A stretch of 64,000 nt of DNA from Chrysogorgia sp. JL179-B06 (GCA_035772405.1 JAYKKM010000222.1:1388501-1452500), one strand, 5' to 3'. Numbered from the stretch's first letter, positions 31,178 to 44,635 are shown. Numbers and translations: made by a program. The notes: a model not told the origin generated them from the letters alone.

Positions 31178-31620
31178 GTTTGCACTAGAACAACTCTCTA
31201 GAAAAACGTCTGTCGCAGTTTTGTCCGACCACGACATAGAGGCTAGACAAACCAAGGCTGTCACTGGCCACAAATCTGATCTCTCCATTCAGTCGTACAG
31301 CTCGAGGGCTTCTTTCCATGTCGAATATTCTAAGTCGCTTCGTCTCGGGCGAGAGCAATCTTTTCATTCAGTCTAGTCGCTGAAGCTCTACTTACAGCAA
31401 GTCAGACCTTATGCAATAAGAAACAACTGATCAGGCTAACTCTGATACCCAGCTTCGCATTGAAAACCAAGACACAAATATCCAGATGCAAGCTCCCCAA
31501 TCCGCGTTCAATTTCCATGGCTGCACAGTGTCAATCTTTAACAACAACTCAAGCATGATTGTTTCCACTTTCCAGTTGAACTGTTGTTCCCTTGGTAGTC
31601 GTTTCTTATATAACTTTTAA
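31178..31620 (+). pseudogene. C-terminal part of Crypton-like recombinase protein
   Basis: After a possible acceptor (TTCGTCAG, 31177): [20 protein letters not shown], then [18 protein letters not shown], which matches the final box of tyrosine recombinases (His of GHKS, nucleophile Tyr ten residues on). A stop at 31374-31376; a second frame (about 31428-31620) gives DTQLRIENQDTNIQMQAP and FNFHGCTVSIFNNNSS, the usual C-terminal tail of these proteins. Catalytic Arg residues are missing with the deleted middle. Confidence 0.62.
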
Positions 31621-31798
31621 GAAGAAATTCTTTCTTACGAATGTTTTATGGACATTTTAACACCAAACGGTTTGCTTTTGACACAGATTGACGTCTGAAA
31701 CGTATAAATGTCATGTGATGTCGCGTGAGTTCGCGCGTGTGTATAAATTAAAATTGAATTACATTATTTTAAAAATCTAGTTATTACAGGGTGTATAC

Positions 31799-32200
31799 TA
31801 AAACAATTAGACAACTCGTCCTCGTTGTCTATGAGCGAATAGTCAACTAAGGCTTCACCGTCGTTGACTATTCGCTCCTAGACAACTTGGACTCGTTGTC
31901 TAATTGTTAAATAGATGTCGACTTAGCGGCGAGTAACGAGACAAAAAGGCCGAGTTTTTCGCCAAAAAAAACAAACAATGCTTATTCCGCGATTTTTAAA
32001 AATGATTATGAAGAAATATCCGAACGCAAGTTTGTTTTTATACTAAAACAATTAGATTACTCGCTCTCAGTTTCTACGAAGCGAAAGTTAACTCGGGATT
32101 CGCCCTCGTTAACTATCACCTCATAGAAATTTCGAGATCGTAATCTAATTGTTAATTATAAAAAACTTACTTGTATACTATTGCAAATGTTGCAATCTGA
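31799..32200. repeat. Two palindromes of the AACAATTAG-type
   Basis: 31799-31915: ACAATTAGACAACTCGT and its complement, with AGCGAATAGTCAAC / GTTGACTATTCGCT inside. 32037-32155: TAAAACAATTAGATTACTCG and complement, with AAAGTTAACTC / GTTAACTATC. The part after (32160-32215) resembles 30881-30935 (ATTCTGATTGGCTAC). Confidence 0.75.
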
Positions 32201-32233
32201 TTGGCTACATTACTCGCTGTATATATATATATA

Positions 32234-32415
32234 TAGTAAAAATTCAAAGATTCAACAGTTGTGACTAGACATTTTATTACTAGTTAGTTTCGTGCCACAC
32301 GCAAATGGTGTGGTACTCTTCAGATAAAATGGTCTAAGAGTACCATTTGCGTGTGGCACGAAACTAACTAGTAATAAAATGTCTAGACACAACTGTTGAG
32401 TCTTCGAATTTTTAC
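32234..32415. repeat. PLE-type palindrome with hammerhead motifs
   Basis: Arms about 32234-32331 and 32333-32415 are reverse complements; the right arm lacks five bases of stem II. A (TA)n tract is at its left edge (32219-32234). No protein. Confidence 0.82.
32270..32331 (-). ncRNA. Hammerhead ribozyme
   Basis: Minus strand: stem I CAUUUUAU/AUAAAAUG (8 bp, fully paired; 32324-32331 with 32270-32277), CUGAAGA (32317-32323), stem II with CCACAC/GUGUGG, GAA (32289-32291), stem III ACU/AGU with loop AACU (32279-32288), cleavage base A (32278). The right-arm partner has lost the CUGANGA box. Confidence 0.84.
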
Positions 32416-32480
32416 CATAATATGCTCTGGATTTCCATTGAGCACTCTTCCAACGGTTTTTACTACATCGTCTATATTAT

Positions 32481-32712
<232 letters not shown>

Positions 32713-32719
<7 letters not shown>

Positions 32720-34167
32720 ACAGACACAGTTTCATTTCATTTGACATTGTCGATTTCTACCCATCTATTTCTGAAAAACTATTGGACCAAGCTCTGTCCT
32801 GGGCTTCAAATTTGGCTACTATACCTCAAAACAACATTTCAATAATAAAACACGCTAGAAAATCTCTCCTTTTCAATAGCGGAATTTCATGGATAAAAAA
32901 AGATAGCAAGAATTTGTTCGACGTTACCATGGGCAGTTTCGACGGCGCGGAAATTTGTGAGCTCGTAGGCCTTTTCATTTTAAACCACCTAAGTAAGAAA
33001 TTTGGCAAAGAAAGCATCGGCCTATATAGAGATGACGGTTTGGCTATCATAAAAAGTAAATCAGCACGTTTAGCAGACAAAACAAGAAAAGATCTCCACA
33101 AAACTTTCGAGCAATTTGACCTAAAAATCACCGCCGAATCAAATTTACGTATAGTAAACTTTTTAGATGTAACTTTCGACCTTAACAATGGAAACTATAG
33201 GCCCTATAGGAAGCCCAATGACGATCCGCTATACATAAATATGCACTCTAACCATCCACCAAGCATAACAAGGCAACTACCTGCATCAATTAACAAACGC
33301 ATTAAACTCCTTTCGTCAGATGAGCAAACTTTTCAGGAATCTGCACCCTTATATCAGAACGCGCTTAGGCACAGCAACTTTAATCATGAACTTAGCTACA
33401 CTCATGATACACCGCAACGACCACGTAGGAATAGGCAACGCAATATCATTTGGTTCAACCCACCATTTAGCAAGAGTGTCAGCACTAACATAGGACGTAA
33501 TTTCCTTAGCCTAATTGACAAACATTTCCCTCCGCACCACAAGCTCCATAAGATTTTTAACAGAAATACAGTTAAAGTAAGTTACAGCTGCATGAACAAC
33601 GTTAAGTCAATAATCACTAAGCACAATGCACGCATAGCTAGGAACATCAAACCGCAGGATAGGGACGCTACTAATTGCAGTTGTAGAGAGAACACCATTT
33701 GCCCGCTTCAAGAACAATGCATGACTAGAGACATAGTATACAAAGCAACAGTGACAGTAAACATCACAAACGAAATAAAACACTACATTGGTATGACTGC
33801 AACCACATTCAAAGAACGATTGGCCAACCACACTAAATCTTTTCAACATAAAAAGCATGAAAATGACACCGAACTTTCGAAATATATTTGGACATTGAAA
33901 GAAAACAATAAAGATTTCAGTATTAATTGGCAAATTCTAAAACATTCTATTTCGTACACAGGAGGATCAAAACGATGCAATTTATGTTTAGAAGAAAAAT
34001 TTTGTATTTTAAAAGAAAAAAATAAGAATAGTTTACTCAACAAAAGAGCGGAAATAATTTCACAGTGTCGTCATCGTAATAAATTTCGCGTAATCAACGC
34101 AAACAAAGCCATGACCTCATGCTTTGTCCCCCACATACGCCCCCACTTTCCGGCAGAAAGCCTATAA
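32713..34167 (+). CDS. PLE reverse transcriptase with GIY-YIG endonuclease (N-truncated)
   Basis: 484 codons without a break. Order: FDIVDFYPSI (motif A, near residue 11), TMGSFDGAEICELVGLF (motif B, near 72), GLYRDDGLAI (motif C with YRDD, near 105), FLDVTFDL and YRKPNDDPLYI, LSLIDKHFPPHHKLHKIFN (linker), a Cys-rich knuckle CSCRENTICPLQEQC, then the endonuclease HYIGMTATTFKERLANH with ELSKYIW and CNLCLEEKFCI. RT copies the element RNA; the nuclease cuts the target. The start ATG is inside the inverted repeat, so the first two residues are not native and the pre-A region (ITLKDHKENF block) is missing. Catalytic residues look intact. Confidence 0.9.
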
Positions 34168-34263
34168 ATAAGCGGTCATCCCTTTCGATATTGTCACTGC
34201 CTGAAGATTCTTTTACAGATGAAACAAGTTGTAGCAGACCAGTTTTGAGGTAAGCGAAAATCT
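34130..34263 (+). repeat. PLE inverted end, right
   Basis: Contains the last 12 codons of the PLE frame, its stop codon and the 3' region with the ribozyme. Confidence 0.97.
34197..34237 (+). ncRNA. Hammerhead ribozyme, right PLE end
   Basis: Stem I CUGC/GCAG (34197-34200 with 34234-34237), CUGAAGA (34201-34207), short stem II (UCU/AGA), GAA (34221-34223), stem III ACA/UGU with loop AGU (34224-34232), cleavage base A34233. It lies 30 bp after the endonuclease stop codon, as in the first PLE. Confidence 0.83.
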
Positions 34264-34325
34264 ATTATTTGCTCTAACTATATGTTGTTGAGCACTCTTT
34301 GCATTTCGTAGACCAAAACCTACAC

Positions 34326-34999
<674 letters not shown>

Positions 35000-35002
<3 letters not shown>

Positions 35003-35798
35003 TCAAGAAAGTTCTATCAAAAGAAAGTTATTTTGCTTTACGTTATTGCAAATCTATATCTTCCAACTTTTGCAGTCTCTAAAAAGGGCACTTACACGTT
35101 ACTTGTAGCTCTTCTCCTTAGTAGGAGTAGCCATCTAACTATCTTTTTTATTCAATGATCTTTTGCTGGACTCACAGTAAACGTTTGTATGATCAATTCT
35201 AATAATATAATATATTAATAATATATTTTAATATTTAACAAATACGAGTTCTTATCAGAAGTGAAATGCTGCCTCGGAACATACACAGGAGCAGTGAGCA
35301 TATTAGAATGGTATTCCCGTTCGTTTGTTTGATTTAAAATATGACAGCTCGACCGCCAGATAAGTCGTTCAATTCAGAAATATTTACAACGTAAACGTTA
35401 ACGATAGCGTCTTAATTCAAGGAGACATTATAACCTCAATGTTTTTGACAACGGTGACAGAAAATGCTTGCGTCAGTTGCGTGCCACAGCTGTGTAACAA
35501 ATTACACAATCTATATTTCGTAAATCGTCGACCACGACGACCAGCGACGACTAGAGACGATTAGTTCGGGCTTGTTCCTCCTCACTTTCCTCGTTACACA
35601 TCTCTCTCGTAAATTTAAATGTTTTTGCTTTCCCAATTTGGCCAGTATAAATTTTAACTTAGAGTGATAAAATAAATTCAAAACGAAGTATAAGATGTTG
35701 TAATGGTACCAAAGGGCACACGTCTGCTCCCGCCTGCGCCCGTAAGCAAAGGGCAGCGGGGGCAACTGCCCCCATGGTTCCGGCGCCCGTGTATGTAG
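35000..35798. other. No recognisable gene
   Basis: Upstream flank of the glycosyltransferase exon; a minus frame 35511-35819 is open but not recognised. Confidence 0.4.
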
Positions 35799-36061
35799 TA
35801 GACATTTTAAAGTCAACAAACAATCAAAAGATTAGCATTATGATTGTTGATTATGGAAGTCAAGATCTGAATATCAAACAGTTGTTACAAGAAAGTTCTA
35901 TAAAAAACTTCCAAGTCGTAAATTCACGACGAAATTTGACATTTCGCCGAGCCGAAGCGCTACAGAAAGCAGCTGATGCTGTGAATGATCCAAATGGAAT
36001 CTTATTTTTACGCGATCTTCATTTAAGTATGCCAAAAGATTTGTTCCCTCTCATTAGACAG
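35799..36061 (+). CDS. Chondroitin GalNAc-transferase-like (CHGN family) exon
   Basis: Acceptor TGTATGTAG at 35798; donor CAG|GTTTGT at 36061/36062; enters in phase 1, leaves in phase 0. The 87 codons give ISIMIVDYGSQDLNIKQLL, NLTFRRAEALQKAADAV and DPNGILFLRDLHLSMP. This matches the segment of chondroitin N-acetylgalactosaminyltransferases and beta-1,4-GalNAc transferases from the (V)VDYxSxDxD strand to the D-x-H metal-binding motif (RDLHL here) in the Golgi lumen domain. Only this exon is visible; the rest is outside, in unread introns, or lost. Cys usually precedes DLH or DMH; here it is Arg. Whether it is a live gene or an orphan exon is open. Confidence 0.7.
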
Positions 36062-36420
36062 GTTTGTGCGTTGAAAATTGTTGATAAAGAGAAATAGAAA
36101 AATATGATTTATTTACTACGCTTAGTTAGCTTTATTAAAAACATGATTAAAAAACCATTCACTGTATTATATTTGTGGTTATATTTAATAAATAGATTAC
36201 ATTTTCCGTGTGTGCATGTAGCGTAATAGATCACGGATGACGTTTACACGCAGTAACGACTTCTGTGATCTATTTCAGTACACACACACGGGCACGAATG
36301 AAGAAAAACAAGTCTGCTGACGTGATCTAACGTGGATTTGACGCTATCTGTGTGTGTGTCCTTTACGGTCCGCAACAACAAATGAAAATGCACACAGAAA
36401 TCATGTTATTGTATAATTAG
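36062..36420. other. No gene; small inverted repeat
   Basis: TAATAGATCACGGATGACG (36221) and its partner CTTCTGTGATCTATT (36260) with GTGTGTG flanks form a hairpin. Confidence 0.5.
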
Positions 36421-39400
36421 GAATAAACCTATTCTCATCCACATCTCATCCTCGTCTCGTCTCCATCATTATTTATCACCATTAATCTCATCGTCGTCTC
36501 GTCTCCATCCTTATTTATCACCACTCTCATCCTCGTCTCCATCCTTATTTATCACCATTCTCATCCTCGTCTTGTCTCCATCCTTATTTATCACCATTCT
36601 CATCCTCGTCCCATCCTTATTTATCTCCATTCTCATCCTCGTCTCCATCCTTATTTATCACCATTCTCATCCTCGTCTCGTCTCCATCCTTATTTATCAA
36701 CATTCTCATCCTCGTCTCCATCCTTATTTATCACCATTCTCATCCTCGTCTTGTCTCCATCCTTATTTATCACCATTCTCATCCTCGTCCCATCCTTATT
36801 TATCACCATTCTCATCCTCGTCTCGTCTCCATCCTTATTTATCACCACTCTCATCCTCGTCTCCATCCTTATTTATCACCATTCTCATCCTCGTCTTGTC
36901 TCCATCCTTATTTATCACCATTCTCATCCTCGTCCCATCCTTATTTATCACCATTCTCATCCTCGTCTCCATCCTTATTTATCACCATTCTCATCCTCGT
37001 CTCGTCTCCATCCTTATTTATCACCATTCTCATCCTCGTCTCCATCCTTATTTATCACCATTCTCATCCTCGTCTTGTCTCCATCCTTATTTATCACCAT
37101 TCTCATCCTCGTCCCATCCTTATTTATCACCATTCTCATCCTCGTCTCCATCCTTATTTATCACCATTCTCATCCTCGTCTCGTCTCCATCCCTATTTAT
37201 CAACATTCTCATCCTCGTCTCCATCCTTATTTATCACCATTCTCGTCCTCGTCTTGTCTCCATCCTTATTTATCACCATTCTCATCCTCGTCTCGTCCCA
37301 TCCTTATTTATCACCATTCCCATCCTCGTCTCCATCCTTATTTATCACCATTCTCATCCTCGTCTCCATCCTTATTTATCACCATTCTCATCCTCGTCTC
37401 CATCCTTATTTATCACCATTCTCATCCTCGTCTCCATCCTTATTTATCACCATTCTCATCCTCGTCTCGTCTCCATCCTTATTTATCACCATTCTTATCC
37501 TCGTCTTGTCTCCATCCTTATTTATCACCATTCTCATCCTCGTCTTGTCTCCATCCTTATTTATCACCATTCTCATCCTCGTCGCCATCCTTATTTATCA
37601 CCATTCTCATCCTCGTCTTGTCTCCATCCTTATTTATCACCATTCTCATCCTCGTCTCGTCCCATCCTTATTTATCACCATTCTCATCCTCGTCTCGTCT
37701 CCATCCTTATTTATCACATTCTCATCCTCGTCTCGTCCCATCCTTATTTATCACCATTCTCATCCTCGTCTCCATCCTTATTTATCACCATTCTCATCCT
37801 CGTCTTGTCTCTATCCTTATTTATCACCATTCTCATCCTCGTTTCGTCTCCATCCTTATTTATCACCATTCTCATCCTCGTCTTGTCTCCATCCTTATTT
37901 ATCACCATTCTCATCCTCGTTTCGTCTCCATCCTTATTTATCACCATTCTCATCCTCGTCCCATCCTTATTTATCACCATTCTCATCCTCCTCTTGTATC
38001 CATCCTTATTTATCCCCATTTTCATCCTCGTCTCGTCTCCATCCTTATTTATCACCATTCTCATCCTCGTCTTGTCTCCATCCTTATTTATCACCATTCT
38101 CATCCTCGTCTCGTCTCCATCCTTATTTATCACCATTCTCATCCTCGTCTCCATTCTTATTTATCACCATTCTCATCCTCGTCTCGTCCCATCCTTATTT
38201 ATCACCATTCGCATCCTCGTCTCGTCCCATCCTTATTTATCACCATTCTCATCCTCGTCTCCATCCTTATTTATCACCATTCTCATCTTCGTCTCCATCC
38301 TTATTTATTACCATTCTCATCCTCGTCTCCATTCTTATTTATCACCATTCTCATCCTCATCTCGTCTCCATCCTTATTTATCACCATTCTTATCCTCGTC
38401 TTGTCTCCATCCTTATTTATCACCATTCTCATCCTCGTTTCGTCTCCATCCTTATTTATCACCATTCTCATCCTCGTCTTGTCTCCATCCTTATTTATCA
38501 CCATTCTCATCCTCGTCTCGTCCCATCCTTTTTTATCACCATTCTCATCCTCGTCTCCATCCTTATTTCTCACCATTCTCATCCTCGTCTCGTCTCCATC
38601 CTTATTTATCACCATTCTCATCCTCGTCTCCATCCTTATTTATCACCATTCTCATTTTCGTCTTGTCTCCATCCTTATTTATCACCATTCTCATCCTCGT
38701 CTCCATCCTTATTTATCACCATTCTCATCCTCGTCTCCATCCTTATTTATCACCATTCTCATCCTCGTCTTGTCTCCATCCTTATTTATCACCATTCTCG
38801 TCCTCGTCTCGTCCCATCCTTATTTATCACCATATCTCATCCTCGTCTCGTCCCATCCTTATTTATCACCATTCGCATCCTCGTCTCCATCCTTATTTAT
38901 CACCATTCTCATCTTCGTCTCCATCCTTATTTATTACCATTCTCATCCTCGTCTCCATTCTTATTTATCACCATTCTCATCCTCGTCTCGTCTCCATCCT
39001 TATTTATCACCATTCTTATCCTCGTCTTGTCTCCATCCTTATTTATCACCATTCTCATCCTCGTTTCGTCTCCATCCTTATTTATCACCATTCTCATCCT
39101 CGTCTTGTCTCCATCCTTATTTATCACCATTCTCATCCTCGTCTCGTCCCATCCTTATTTATCACCATTCTCATCCTCGTCTCCATCCTTATTTATCACC
39201 ATTCTCATCCTCGTCTCGTCTCCATCCTTATTTATCACCATTCTCATCCTCGTCTCCATCCTTATTTATCACCATTCTCATCCTCGTCTCGTCTCCATCC
39301 TTATTTATCACCATTCTCATGCTCGTCTCCATCCTTATTTATCACCATTCTCATCCTCGTCTCCATCCTTATTTATCACCATTCTCATCTTCGTCTCCAT

Positions 39401-41818
39401 CCTTATTTATTACCATTCTCATCCTCGTCTCCATTCTTATTTATCACCATTCTCATCTTCGTCTCCATCCTTATTTATCACCATTCTTATCCTCGTCTCC
39501 ATCCTTATTTCTCACCATTCTTATCCTCGTCTTGTCTCCATCCTTATTTATCACCATTCTCATCCTCGTCTTGTCTCCATCCTTATTTATCACCATTCTC
39601 ATCCTCGTCTCGTCCCATCCTTATTTATCACCATTCTCATCCTCGTCTCCATCCTTATTTATCACTATTCTCATCTTCGTCTTGTCTCCATCCTTATTTA
39701 TCACCATTCTCATCCTCGTCTCCATCCTTATTTATCACCATTCTCATCCTCGTCTCCATCCTTATTTATCACCATTCTCATCCTCGTCTCCATTCTTATT
39801 TATCACCATTCTCATCCTCGTCTCGTCTCCATCCTTATTTATCACCATTCTTATCCTCGTCTTGTCTCCATCCTTATTTATCACCATTCTCATCCTCGTT
39901 TCGTCTCCATCCTTATTTATCACCATTCTCATCCTCGTCTTGTCTCCATCCTTATTTATCACCATTCTCATCCTCGTCTCGTCCCATCCTTATTTATCAC
40001 CATTCTCATCCTCGTCTCCATCCTTATTTATCACCATTCTCATCCTCGTCTCGTCTCCATCCTTATTTATCACCATTCTCATCCTCGTCTCCATCCTTAT
40101 TTATCACCATTCTCATCCTCGTCTCGTCTCCATCCTTATTTATCACCATTCTCATGCTCGTCTCCATCCTTATTTATCACCATTCTCATCCTCGTCTCCA
40201 TCCTTATTTATCACCATTCTCATCTTCGTCTCCATCCTTATTTATTACCATTCTCATCCTCGTCTCCATTCTTATTTATCACCATTCTCATCTTCGTCTC
40301 CATCCTTATTTATCACCATTCTTATCCTCGTCTCCATCCTTATTTCTCACCATTCTTATCCTCGTCTTGTCTCCATCCTTATTTATCACCATTCTCATCC
40401 TCGTCTTGTCTCCATCCTTATTTATCACCATTCTCATCCTCGTCTCGTCCCATCCTTATTTATCACCATTCTCATCCTCGTCTCCATCCTTATTTATCAC
40501 TATTCTCATCTTCGTCTTGTCTCCATCCTTATTTATCACCATTCTCATCCTCGTCTCCATCCTTATTTATCACCATTCTCATCCTCGTCTCCATCCTTAT
40601 TTATCACCATTCTCATCTTCGTCTCGTCTCCATCCTTATTTATCACCATTCTCATCCTCGTCTCCATCCTTATTTATCACCATTCTCATCCTCGTCTTGT
40701 CTCCATCCTTATTTATCCCCATTCTCATCCTCGTCTCGTCCCATCCTTATTTATCACCATTCTCATCCTCGTCTTGTCTCCATCCTTATTTATCCACATT
40801 TTCATCCTCGTCTCGTCTCCATCCTTATTTATCACCATTCTCATCCTCGTCTTGTCTCCATCCTTATTTATCACCATTCTCATCCTCGTCTCCATCCTTA
40901 TTTATCACCATTCTCATCCTCGTCTCCATCCTTATTTATCACCATTCTCATCCTCGTCTTGTCTCCATCCTTATTTATCACCATTCTCATCCTCGTCTCG
41001 TCCCATCCTTATTTATCACCATTCTCATCCTCGTCTTGTCTCCATCCTTATTTATCCCCATTTTCATCCTCGTCTCGTCTCCATCCTTATTTATCACCAT
41101 TCTCATCCTCGTCTTGTCTCCATCCTTATTTATCACCATTCTCATCCTCGTCTTGTCTCCATCCTTATTTATCACCATTCTCATCCTCGTCTCGTCCCAT
41201 CCTTATTTATCACCATTCTCATCCTCGTCTTGTCTCCATCCTTATTTATCACCATTCTCATCCTCGTCTCGTCTCCATCCTTATTTATCACCATTCTCAT
41301 CCTCGTCTCCATCCTTATTTATCACCATTCTCATCCTCGTCTCCATCCTTATTTATCACCATTCTCATCCTCGTCTCCATCCTTATTTATTACCATTCTC
41401 ATCCTCGTCTCGTCCCATCCTTATTTATCACCATTCTCATCCTCGTCTCCATCCTTATTTATCACCATTATCATCCTCGTCTCGTCTCCATCCTTATTTA
41501 TCACCATTCTCATCCTCGTCTCGTCCCATCCTTATTTATCACCATTCTCATCCTCGTCTCCATCCTTATTTATCCCCATTCTCATCCTCGTCCCATCCTT
41601 ATTTATCACCATTCTCATCCTTGTCTCCATCCTTATTTATCACCATTCTCATCCTCGTCTCGTCCCATCCTTATTTATCACCATTCTCATCCTCGTCTCG
41701 TCTCCATCCTTATTTATCCCCATTCTCATCCTCGTCTCGTCCCATCCTTATTTATCACCATTCTCATCCTCGTCCCATCCTTATTTATCGCCATTGTCAT
41801 CCCGATTCTCGATCTCAT
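36421..41818 (+). repeat. 5.4-kb minisatellite, basic unit 33-39 bp
   Basis: About 150 copies of CCATCCTTATTTATCACCAT + TCTCATCCTCGTC, joined by nothing, T, TCGT or T(C/T)GTCT, giving lengths of 33, 34, 37 and 39 bp. Because units contain no plus-strand stop in any frame, three overlapping frames of 1588-1762 codons are open; they are artefacts (SPSLFITILIL, ILIYHHSHPRL, HPYLSPFSSSS repeats). Segments of about 835 bp are repeated at higher order (39.3 versus 40.15 kb). Confidence 0.96.
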
Positions 41819-41822
41819 TCTA

Positions 41823-42479
41823 TTAAGGTGGTCTTGGACAAAAATAATAAGATTCTTTAATGTTTGTATTTTCAAACATATTTTGGATGGAATCGATATG
41901 ATATCATATGCTGATACTAAATTGAGTCAATTTTATATGTACTGTTATCATGGTAACCTAGAAACGACACCAAACGGGGTAATAAAGGGCACTTGTTCGG
42001 GGCAGAATAGCAAGAAGTAAAGACTAGAAAAATATAAATTTAGGTTTAATATAAAGTAAACACAATCGATAAAAAGGAATTTTCTAAAACATATAATTAA
42101 ATTTTTGAGGTTTATTAAGTTTGAGATCTATTTACAATGATCAAATTCTGAAAGTTTGATGACTATACGACTAATATTGAATATAGCATAGCGTCCCATG
42201 TCTAGTAAAATAACGGTTGGAGATCGGAAATTCGAGTTTAAAGTTTTGAATAACTTTGTATTGTCTATTGTATTCTATTGTATTCCACTCTATTGTTTTC
42301 ATTGTTTTCCATTGTGTCGCCTCATTATCTGAAAACCACTCTTTGCAATATTTATCGCCTTTTCACTGCACGAATAAAAGATTAACATCAAGAAACTAAA
42401 AAGCAATGATTAATAATGTATAATTTGGTAGTTTTGAAAATTTGATTTTTTTGAAACATTTTGTACAAGACCACCTTAA
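41823..42479. mobile_element. MITE with TTAA target duplication
   Basis: TTAA followed by GGTGGTCTTGGACAAAA on the left (41823) and the complement TTTTGTACAAGACCACC plus TTAA on the right (to 42479). TTAA duplications point to piggyBac or Kolobok. 657 bp without a transposase gene. It begins right at the end of the minisatellite. Confidence 0.8.
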
Positions 42480-44136
42480 AATAGATTTTAAAATATCATA
42501 TTGCATCTATTCGTGTAGCATTGCGTTCAAGGAAAGATGGCATTTGCTCCTGTTGTCAAATGTCTTCGCTGTGGTTACTATCCATCCAATCCCTATGGCT
42601 ATTGGGAGACACTTGGCTTTGGTTTATTCGCTATATACAAGTCAGATTTTAATTGAATTGGCGGCATGGATGTTCAAACGTTCAAGCAATGGGGAGGAGA
42701 GGACTGGGAACTACTGGATCGCGTTCTTATGTGAGGAATGGAAGTAGAAAGACGCAAACTTCCCGCGTTTTACCGCTTTTACTACAAGGCACTGGGGTCA
42801 TCTAATAAGCGGAACGACACGTAAGTGGTCCAGGGAAGTCTCTTCAACCGGGATACTGTTTACTGTTTTGTGTGTTAGCTAAAACTCTGATTGATCTCAA
42901 ATACCTGAGTGACTATTGTGAAAACGTTGGCCTAATAACTGGGTTTGGTCGCAAAACAGTATCTGAACTATTTGTACGTAAAAATGGTGCTTGTGCAAGA
43001 TCTCGCTTTGGCGTACAATAGTTTGTTGTCTCAGCAAATACAGCAACAATAATAACCACTTGATCTTGGATTTGGAAATAGTATTTTGACTATGCCGACG
43101 ACTAACCGAAAAAGAGATATGATCTTCGACGTACTGGAAATAGTTTTATATTAACACTATTAGTCATCCTCCAATGTCGTTTTGGCACAATCCATGTTTG
43201 ATAAAATGTGGTATATATTGATTGAAAATACGATTTAAAACTTTTAGTTTCAATATAGCACAAAAGTGCTGTCAGAATGCGCGGGAAATACCGTTAAAGA
43301 TGGACCCCAATAAAAATGCGGACGCTAAAGTAACTTTCCCTAATAGCACTCATGGACCCCTGTCCTCGAAAATTCCTAGTTGCACCCATGGTATGAACGA
43401 TACAACACGGACGTGAACTTCGTGAAGTACTTGTGATACGAATGGATGTAAACGTTCGTATTCGTCGAAAATCCTAGATATAGGAATGATTTTAGGTAAG
43501 AAAATCGGATGAAAAATCAGTAAATGTAAGTATACGTAAATCAGCAGAATTTTGTGTCGGATATACAACTACTGATTAAACATTCATTTATTTTGGGTTT
43601 TTTCATGAATTTATTAATGATATTACAAGGTATAATAACGTATTTATTGAATACATGTGTATTATTCAACATACAAAAACGTATACTGCTGCGCATGTAA
43701 TTATATGCTTAAACAAACTTAATAGATGCTACTTTTAGAGAGGAAAATGATTTATTCGTCAAAGCTGAAATTTACATTTGATTGACTAGGATTGAGTGTG
43801 ATTAACACTTTAGTTCAATTTTGCATGGGTCCGCAGTAATTGGCTTGTCCCTCATAAGCGGTCTCATAACTTTTGGTGATTATTATTTTTATTATTTTAC
43901 TCAATGATTGATATCTGGCGAAGCAATAATAAAATTAAAACCAAAAACAACTATAGTTCTGTGTGTGACCCAATGGCTCAATAAATTTAGCCTTGGCGCC
44001 ATTTAGAGTAGGCCCAAGTGCCGAATTTGTAACATCCATAGACACTCACACAAACAACGACGCCAACAACAGCCATAGTTCCAAACTCACTGATGTTAAG
44101 GCATTCCTTTTAACCAAAGTCAATAAAACTTGTCTC
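42480..44136. other. No recognisable gene
   Basis: Several short frames (42442-42747 plus; 43222-43416 plus; 43350-43568 minus) show no known motif. Confidence 0.4.
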
Positions 44137-44236
44137 ACATATTTATGATACGGTCGATAGTAATTTACAGTTTTGTTTCCATGACAACATATTTATGATA
44201 CGGTCGATAGTAATTTACAGTTTTGTTTCCATGACA
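44137..44236. repeat. 50-bp tandem duplication
   Basis: Two identical units starting ACATATTTATGATACGGTCG. Confidence 0.95.
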
Positions 44237-44239
44237 ACA

Positions 44240-44635
44240 AGGTCACGTGACACCTTGGTGGCCATATTGCATAATAACTTAGAACCTTCTTGAACCCATG
44301 GATAGATACTGAAATTTACGAAACAAACAGCCTAATTTGATGCAAATATTGATCATGTTTGTTATGATAAGTTGAATTATAGGAATCAATTTGCATTAAA
44401 AATATATAATTAAAATTGTAATTTGAGGAAAAATTGTTCACTAAAATTTCGCATTTATGGTAAAGTTATACAATCTTTCAACTTAGCACGATAAACTACA
44501 TTAACATTTGCATCAAATCAGGCTGTTTATTTGTTTAAACTCTATATATTCGCGTGACTTAAAAAGCTTTTATTTGTTATCCAATATGGCCGCCAGTGAG
44601 TCACGTGACGTTCTTGTCAGGAAACAGGACTGACA
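44240..44635. mobile_element. MITE-like element with GTCACGTGAC ends
   Basis: Left GGTCACGTGACACC, GGCCATATTG and ACAGCCTAATTTGATGCAAA; right the complements (TTTGCATCAAATCAGGCTGT, CAATATGGCC, GAGTCACGTGACG). About 390 bp, AT-rich inside. Confidence 0.7.

Larger units (their letters stand above)
30880..31798 (+). mobile_element. Deleted Crypton-like (tyrosine recombinase) element
   Basis: Ends share GTATACACCC (30881) and its complement GGGTGTATAC (31789-31798). Inside are the first exon (30990-31107) and the last coding parts (31178-31620) of a DUF3504/Crypton-type protein; the middle, with most of the recombinase core, is gone. The right end leads into a palindrome (31799-31915). Confidence 0.65.

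Noticed and set aside
36572..42020. Three plus-strand open frames of 1588-1762 codons and several minus frames in the minisatellite
   Set aside because: They are translations of one short tandem unit in all three frames and have no non-repeat protein part.
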